A DNA stretch of 64,000 bases from assembly GCA_027484605.1 (NCBI GenBank), contig JAIXSR010000035.1, positions 39,089 through 103,088 of the forward strand, in the 5' to 3' direction. A program made the translations under genes and the position numbers. Below are positions 59,662 through 64,000 of the stretch, piece after piece (position 1 is the first letter of the stretch; the number at the start of each line of letters is the position of its first letter). The stretch is from Hyphomicrobiales bacterium (GTDB taxonomy: Bacteria; Pseudomonadota; Alphaproteobacteria; Rhizobiales; Beijerinckiaceae). The notes below the pieces were generated by a model. That model was given only the letters and a program-made list of their open reading frames with translations, had not been told where the DNA came from and searched no databases.

Positions 59662-62600
59662 TCAATAGGGCTTGATGTCGAGAACGCCCGGAATGGTCGA
59701 AAGCTGGGCCATATGCTCGCCCGCAAGGTCGAAACGGCCCTTCAGGCGCAGATCCACCTCGCCGCCATCCGACAGCATGACGGTGAGAGAAACCTCGCCA
59801 TCGCCGCCCCGGCGCAACACCCTGTCCAGCGCCGAGAGCGTCGCCTCGCCCCGCTCGCGCGCCGCTTGCGGATCGGCGAGGAAGACCCGGATGCCTTTCT
59901 GCGTCCGTTGCAGGGCGCGCTCCAGCGGCTCCATGTCGAGCACCCGCAGGCGCAGATCCTCGCCATCCACCGAGCCGGCCAGGGTGAGGAACAGGGCCGT
60001 GCCCGCCTCAAGCATCGTCCGGTATTTCGCAAGTCCCTCCGAAAAGACCATGGCCTCGAACTGGCCCGTGCGGTCGGAGAATTGCGCAATCCCGATCTTG
60101 TTGCCGTTCCGCGTGCGGCGGATATCGACATCGAGCAGCGTCGCCGCCATCCGGGCATGGGTGGCCCCGTTCTTCACCGCCTGCTGGAACCGCGCGAAAT
60201 CGGTCAGGCTGGCCTTGTCCAGCAGGGTCTCGAACTGGTCGAGCGGATGGCCGCTCAGGAAGAACCCGACGGCGGAATGCTCCCGTCGCAGCCTTTCCGT
60301 CAGCGAGAGCGGCTGGGCCTCGGGCAGGACAAGGCCGGCATCGGAATCGCCGCCGAACAGCCCGCCCTGCCCGCTTGCCAGTTCGGCCTGATGCGCCTGG
60401 GATTCAGCGACGATCGCCTCCAGCCCCGCCAGCAAACGCCCGCGATTGGGCTCAAGCGAGTCGAAGGCGCCGGCCGCGATAAGCTGCTCCAGGGTGCGCT
60501 TGTTGACCAGCTTCGGATCGACCCGCCGCGCGAAATCGGTCACCGAGCGGAACGGCCGGTCGCCCCTGAGCGCGACCAGCGCGCGCGCCGCCTCGACCCC
60601 GACGCCCTTGATCGCCGCCAGCGCATAGAGAATCGCCCCGTTGCGCACGCCGAATTTCACCCCGGAACGGTTGATATCCGGCGGCTCCACCCGGATGCCG
60701 AGACGCTGCGCCTCCCGCCGGAATTCAGCCAGCTTGTCGGTATTCGACAGGTCGAGGCTCATCGAGGCGGCGAGGAACTCGACCGGGTGATTGGCCTTGA
60801 GATAGGCCGTCTGGTAAGCGACCACCGCATAGGCAGCGGCATGGCTCTTGTTGAAGCCGTAATCGGCGAACCGGGCGAGCAGGTCGAAGATCGAATCCGC
60901 ATCCGCCTCGGCGACACCGTTCTTCACCGCCCCCTCGACGAAGCGCGCGCGCTGCGCATCCATCTCCGCCTTGATCTTCTTGCCCATCGCGCGGCGGAGC
61001 ATGTCGGCCTCGCCCAGCGAATAGCCGGACATGACCTTGGCGATCTGCATCACCTGTTCCTGATAGACGATGACGCCGCAGGTCTCCGCAAGGATGGGTT
61101 CGAGCAGCGGATGGGCATAATCGGCGGCGCGCCGTCCATGCTTCACATCGCAATAGACCGGGATATTCGCCATCGGCCCGGGCCGGTAGAGCGCCACCAG
61201 CGCGATGATATCCTCGATCCGGTCCGGCTTCATGTCGACAAGCGCGCGGCGCATCCCGCCCGATTCCACCTGGAACACGCCGACCGTTTCCCCGCGCGAG
61301 AGCATGGCATAGCTCCTCGCATCGTCGAGAGGGATCTGGAGCAGGTCGACCGGGATGCCCTGTTCCGCCAGCAGGTCGACCGCGCCCTGCAGGATCGTCA
61401 GCGTCTTGAGGCCGAGAAAGTCGAACTTCACCAGCCCCGCCGGCTCGACCCATTTCATGTTGAACTGGGTGACAGGCATATCCGATTTCGGATCGCGGTA
61501 GAGCGGCACAAGCTCCTCGAGCGGCCGGTCACCGATCACGATGCCGGCGGCATGGGTCGAGGCATGCCGGAAAAGGCCCTCGAGCCGTTGCGCGATATTG
61601 AGCATGCGGCCGACCGCCTCGTTCTCCTCGGCAGCCGCCCGCAATTGCGGCTCCTCGGCGATCGCCTTCTCGAGCGTGATCGGATTGGCCGGGTTCTGCG
61701 GCACCAGCTTGGTCAGCCGGTCCACCTCGCCATAGCGCAGGCCAAGGACGCGCCCGACATCGCGCATCACCCCGCGCGCCAGCAGCGTCCCGAACGTGAT
61801 GATCTGCGCGACGCGCCCCTCGCCATAGCGCTCCACGACATAGCGGATCACCTCGTCCCGCCGGTCCTGGCAGAAATCGATGTCGAAATCCGGCATCGAC
61901 ACGCGTTCCGGGTTGAGGAAGCGCTCGAAGAACAGGCCGTAGCGAAGCGGGTCCAGATCGGTGATGGTCAGCGAATAGGCCACCAGCGAGCCCGCCCCGG
62001 AACCGCGCCCCGGCCCGACCGGAATGCCCTGCGCCTTGGCCCATTTGATGAAGTCGGCCACGATCAGGAAATAGCCGGGATATTGCATCCGCTCGATCAC
62101 GCCGAGTTCGAAGGCCAGCCGCTCCTCGTAATCGGTCACCGAAAGGCCCGCCGCCGGGCCATGCGCTGCGAGCCGGACGCGAAGCCCCTCCTCGGCCTGG
62201 CGCCGCAATTCCAGCGCCTCCGCCCCCTCCTCAGAGCCGGAGGTGAAACGCGGCAGGATCGGCTTGCGTGTCCGCGGCCGGACATGGCAGCGCTGCGCAA
62301 TCTCGACGCTGGCTTCCAGGGCCGCCGGCAGATCGGCGAACAGGGCCATCATCTCGGCGCGCGTCTTGAAGCGATGCTCCGGCGTCAGCCGCGGGCGCTC
62401 GGCCTCGTCGACCGAATGCCCGCCGGCAATGCAGAGCAGCGCATCATGCGACTCGAAATCCTCGGCCTTGCCGAAATGCACATTGTTGGCCGCGACGACG
62501 GGCAGCTTCCCGCTCTCGGCGAAATCGAGCAGCCTTTCCTCGATACCGGCCGTCTCGCGCAGGCCGAACCGCTCGATCTCGAGGTACAGGCGGTCCCGGA

Positions 62601-63114
62601 AGAGCCCCGTCAGGGCCGCGAGCCGCGCCGCCGCCAGATCGACCCCGCCGAGCCCGAAAGCCCGGTTGACCGGGCCGGCCGCCCCGCCGGTCAGGGCGAT
62701 CAGCCCGCCGGTCCGGCCGCGCAGCCGGTCAAGCGGCAGATGCACGCCCTCATGGGCGGGGGAATCAAGGAAGGCCCGGCTCGAAAGGGCCATCAGGTTG
62801 GCATAGCCCTCTTCCGAGGAAGCCAGCAGCACGAGGACACCGCGCGCCTCGTCATGGAAGTTGGGCCGGTTCCGGGCCGGCGGCCGGTCGCCGAAATCGA
62901 CCAGCATCTCGATCCCGACAATCGGCTGGATCCCCAGCCCGACCATCTTCTCGGAGAATTCCAGCGCCCCGAACAGGTTGTTCGTATCCGTCAATGCGAG
63001 GGCGGGCATCTTGTCCGCGGCCGCCAGCTTGCCGAGATCGGCGATCCGCAGCGCCCCCTGCAGGAGCGAATAGGAGGAATGCACATGCAGGTGGATAAAG
63101 CCCGGGCCCGACAC
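59662..63114 (-). CDS. dnaE: DNA polymerase III alpha subunit (DnaE1 type)
   Basis: [20 protein letters not shown] domain, [56 protein letters not shown] start with AGGGGAGG SD. Confidence 0.97.
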   Translation of the reverse strand: MSGPGFIHLHVHSSYSLLQGALRIADLGKLAAADKMPALALTDTNNLFGALEFSEKMVGLGIQPIVGIEMLVDFGDRPPARNRPNFHDEARGVLVLLASSEEGYANLMALSSRAFLDSPAHEGVHLPLDRLRGRTGGLIALTGGAAGPVNRAFGLGGVDLAAARLAALTGLFRDRLYLEIERFGLRETAGIEERLLDFAESGKLPVVAANNVHFGKAEDFESHDALLCIAGGHSVDEAERPRLTPEHRFKTRAEMMALFADLPAALEASVEIAQRCHVRPRTRKPILPRFTSGSEEGAEALELRRQAEEGLRVRLAAHGPAAGLSVTDYEERLAFELGVIERMQYPGYFLIVADFIKWAKAQGIPVGPGRGSGAGSLVAYSLTITDLDPLRYGLFFERFLNPERVSMPDFDIDFCQDRRDEVIRYVVERYGEGRVAQIITFGTLLARGVMRDVGRVLGLRYGEVDRLTKLVPQNPANPITLEKAIAEEPQLRAAAEENEAVGRMLNIAQRLEGLFRHASTHAAGIVIGDRPLEELVPLYRDPKSDMPVTQFNMKWVEPAGLVKFDFLGLKTLTILQGAVDLLAEQGIPVDLLQIPLDDARSYAMLSRGETVGVFQVESGGMRRALVDMKPDRIEDIIALVALYRPGPMANIPVYCDVKHGRRAADYAHPLLEPILAETCGVIVYQEQVMQIAKVMSGYSLGEADMLRRAMGKKIKAEMDAQRARFVEGAVKNGVAEADADSIFDLLARFADYGFNKSHAAAYAVVAYQTAYLKANHPVEFLAASMSLDLSNTDKLAEFRREAQRLGIRVEPPDINRSGVKFGVRNGAILYALAAIKGVGVEAARALVALRGDRPFRSVTDFARRVDPKLVNKRTLEQLIAAGAFDSLEPNRGRLLAGLEAIVAESQAHQAELASGQGGLFGGDSDAGLVLPEAQPLSLTERLRREHSAVGFFLSGHPLDQFETLLDKASLTDFARFQQAVKNGATHARMAATLLDVDIRRTRNGNKIGIAQFSDRTGQFEAMVFSEGLAKYRTMLEAGTALFLTLAGSVDGEDLRLRVLDMEPLERALQRTQKGIRVFLADPQAARERGEATLSALDRVLRRGGDGEVSLTVMLSDGGEVDLRLKGRFDLAGEHMAQLSTIPGVLDIKPY

Positions 63115-63130
63115 GGCAACCTCCCCTTGA

Positions 63131-63232
63131 TCAGATCAGCGGCCAGTTCGTCCCCACGCCCGACCAGACCACCACCATAGCGAAGAATGCGCCAATCGAC
63201 GCCAGTTCGATCAGGTCTTCCACAGCTCGCAT
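63131..63232 (-). CDS. 33-aa single-TM peptide upstream of dnaE (MRAVEDLIELASIGAFFAMVVVWSGVGTNWPLI)
   Basis: SD AGGGGG 5 nt before ATG; hydrophobic core; stop 16 nt before dnaE start. Confidence 0.55.
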   Translation of the reverse strand: MRAVEDLIELASIGAFFAMVVVWSGVGTNWPLI

Positions 63233-63254
63233 CACAGCCCCCTGCTCTCTTGCG

Positions 63255-63269
63255 TTCTGTTTCTGTTCT
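63255..63269. promoter_or_regulatory. Candidate LexA (SOS) box, GTTC-N7-GTTC, over a putative -10
   Basis: GTTCTGTTTCTGTTC; minus-strand TTGACA (63295-63290) and TAGAAC (63271-63266) with 18-bp spacer. Confidence 0.45.
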
Positions 63270-63381
63270 AATTCATGATTTGTTCTCATGTCAAGCGGTG
63301 CCCCAACAGGGTGGTGTCTCAGTTTCAAATTCCGCAAAAAAGACCCAGCCACATAACGGCATAAAGATTTCTTTATGACTC

Positions 63382-63412
63382 TTGACGAGCCGAGAATGTC
63401 AGCTATGCTGAC
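63382..63412 (+). promoter_or_regulatory. Candidate sigma70-like promoter with overlapping operator-like palindrome
   Basis: TTGACG-N16-TATGCT; GTCAGC-TAT-GCTGAC overlaps the -10. Confidence 0.35.
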
Positions 63413-63413
63413 G

Positions 63414-63445
63414 CAAACAAAAAGGGCCCCACCGAAGCGGGGCCC
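63414..63445 (-). terminator. Intrinsic terminator of the YegP-like gene
   Basis: Minus orientation GGGCCCC-GCTTCGGT-GGGGCCC-TTTTTGTTTGC. Confidence 0.85.
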
Positions 63446-63468
63446 AAGTCAAGGCAAACCGGTTGAGT

Positions 63469-63639
63469 TTACCGCTCGGTAACGGACGCGTTGTAGCATC
63501 CCTTAACGAGACCGATCGCGTGCAGGCAGTCGGACTTATTGAAGTACCCCTCGCCGGAATTGGCGATCTTGAGATGGTTGGCCGCGAAGAGCGTCCAACG
63601 CCAGTAGGACGCAGTGTCCTTATACAGCACGAAATACAT
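63469..63639 (-). CDS. YegP/DUF1508-like small protein
   Basis: MYFVLYKDTASYWRWTLFAANHLKIANSGEGYFNKSDCLHAIGLVKGCYNASVTER; SD GGAGG; followed by strong terminator. Confidence 0.75.
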   Translation of the reverse strand: MYFVLYKDTASYWRWTLFAANHLKIANSGEGYFNKSDCLHAIGLVKGCYNASVTER

Positions 63640-63649
63640 GGAGACCTCC

Positions 63650-63862
63650 ATGAGTGGTGAGTTCAAGCGATACCTGTTTGAATATCGCCACGACAATGCG
63701 GAATGGGCTCTTGAGGTGTTGGCCACCTCGCCAGAAGACGCCAAACAACGTCTAAAGGCCCTAACCTGGGCTCGCTATGAGGGCGAGATCAGCGCTAAGG
63801 TTTCCATTCCGGGCGGCGGGATCATCTCGCGAGTTCTCCGCGCCATCGGTCTGAATACCTGA
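63650..63862 (+). CDS. Small hypothetical protein, accessory/phage-like context
   Basis: MSGEFKRYLFEYRHDNAEWALEVLATSPEDAKQRLKALTWARYEGEISAKVSIPGGG...; SD GGAG 6 nt before ATG. Confidence 0.65.
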   Translation: MSGEFKRYLFEYRHDNAEWALEVLATSPEDAKQRLKALTWARYEGEISAKVSIPGGGIISRVLRAIGLNT

Positions 63863-63887
63863 TTCGCGACTTTAGTATAAGAGCCGG

Positions 63888-64000
63888 TCAAGCGGCCGCC
63901 CGCTTCTTGTACGGCCCGCGCTTTTTCGGCTGCACGTCCGCATCCATCGCCGCAAGCAAGTCTTCCCACGACATAAGCCGATCAGAAACGCCCGCTGCCA
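63888..64000 (-). CDS. Basic-tailed hypothetical protein, probably truncated by window end
   Basis: Open frame ...AAGVSDRLMSWEDLLAAMDADVQPKKRGPYKKRAAA*; not in supplied ORF list. Confidence 0.4.
   Translation of the reverse strand, partial: AAGVSDRLMSWEDLLAAMDADVQPKKRGPYKKRAAA

Noticed and set aside
59614-63180. 1188-aa plus-strand ORF covering the whole dnaE locus
   Set aside because: Exact antisense of dnaE; low-complexity Arg/His/Asp/Gly-rich translation typical of antisense frames in GC-rich codon usage; no recognisable domain.
63775-63969. 64-aa minus-strand ORF at the window end
   Set aside because: Overlaps antisense to the better-supported 63650-63862 gene; a different minus frame (63888-64000) gives a more protein-like tail.
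1-64000. CRISPR arrays, transposases, tRNA and rRNA genes
   Set aside because: Looked for regularly spaced repeats, transposase motifs, and cloverleaf/rRNA sequences; none seen. The only tandem repeat found is the 18-bp array at 39695-39766, which has no spacers.

Overview
GC-rich alphaproteobacterial chromosome segment, most consistent with Rhizobiales/Hyphomicrobiales judging by protein families and synteny; species not determinable from sequence alone. The left ~39 kb is mostly metabolic and transport genes: a phasin-like gene end, an SbmA/YddA-type membrane protein lacking an ATPase domain, a MacB-like export trio, a complete arginine deiminase operon (arcD-arcA-argF/arcB-arcC), a CPA2 antiporter, a NitT/THI5-type ABC system next to a mirror-image set of paralogous FAD-linked oxidases and flavodoxin-fold reductases with creatininase, amidohydrolase and RidA genes, rimO, ohr/ohrR, a BMP-type nucleoside-like ABC operon, LpxL-like acyltransferase, hspQ and ialB. 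The right ~24 kb is a conserved housekeeping block: mfd-sdhE-recG-DUF502, lpxB-lpxA-fabZ-lpxD-bamA-rseP-cdsA-uppS-frr-pyrH-tsf-rpsB, and dnaE. After dnaE (about 63.1 kb) the sequence becomes accessory-like: a 33-aa membrane peptide ORF behind a GTTC-N7-GTTC (LexA-type) motif, a YegP/DUF1508-like gene divergent from another small gene across a shared palindrome, and a truncated ORF at the window edge. No rRNA, tRNA, CRISPR array or transposase was recognised. All family assignments are by eye from translated sequence; no database search was run.
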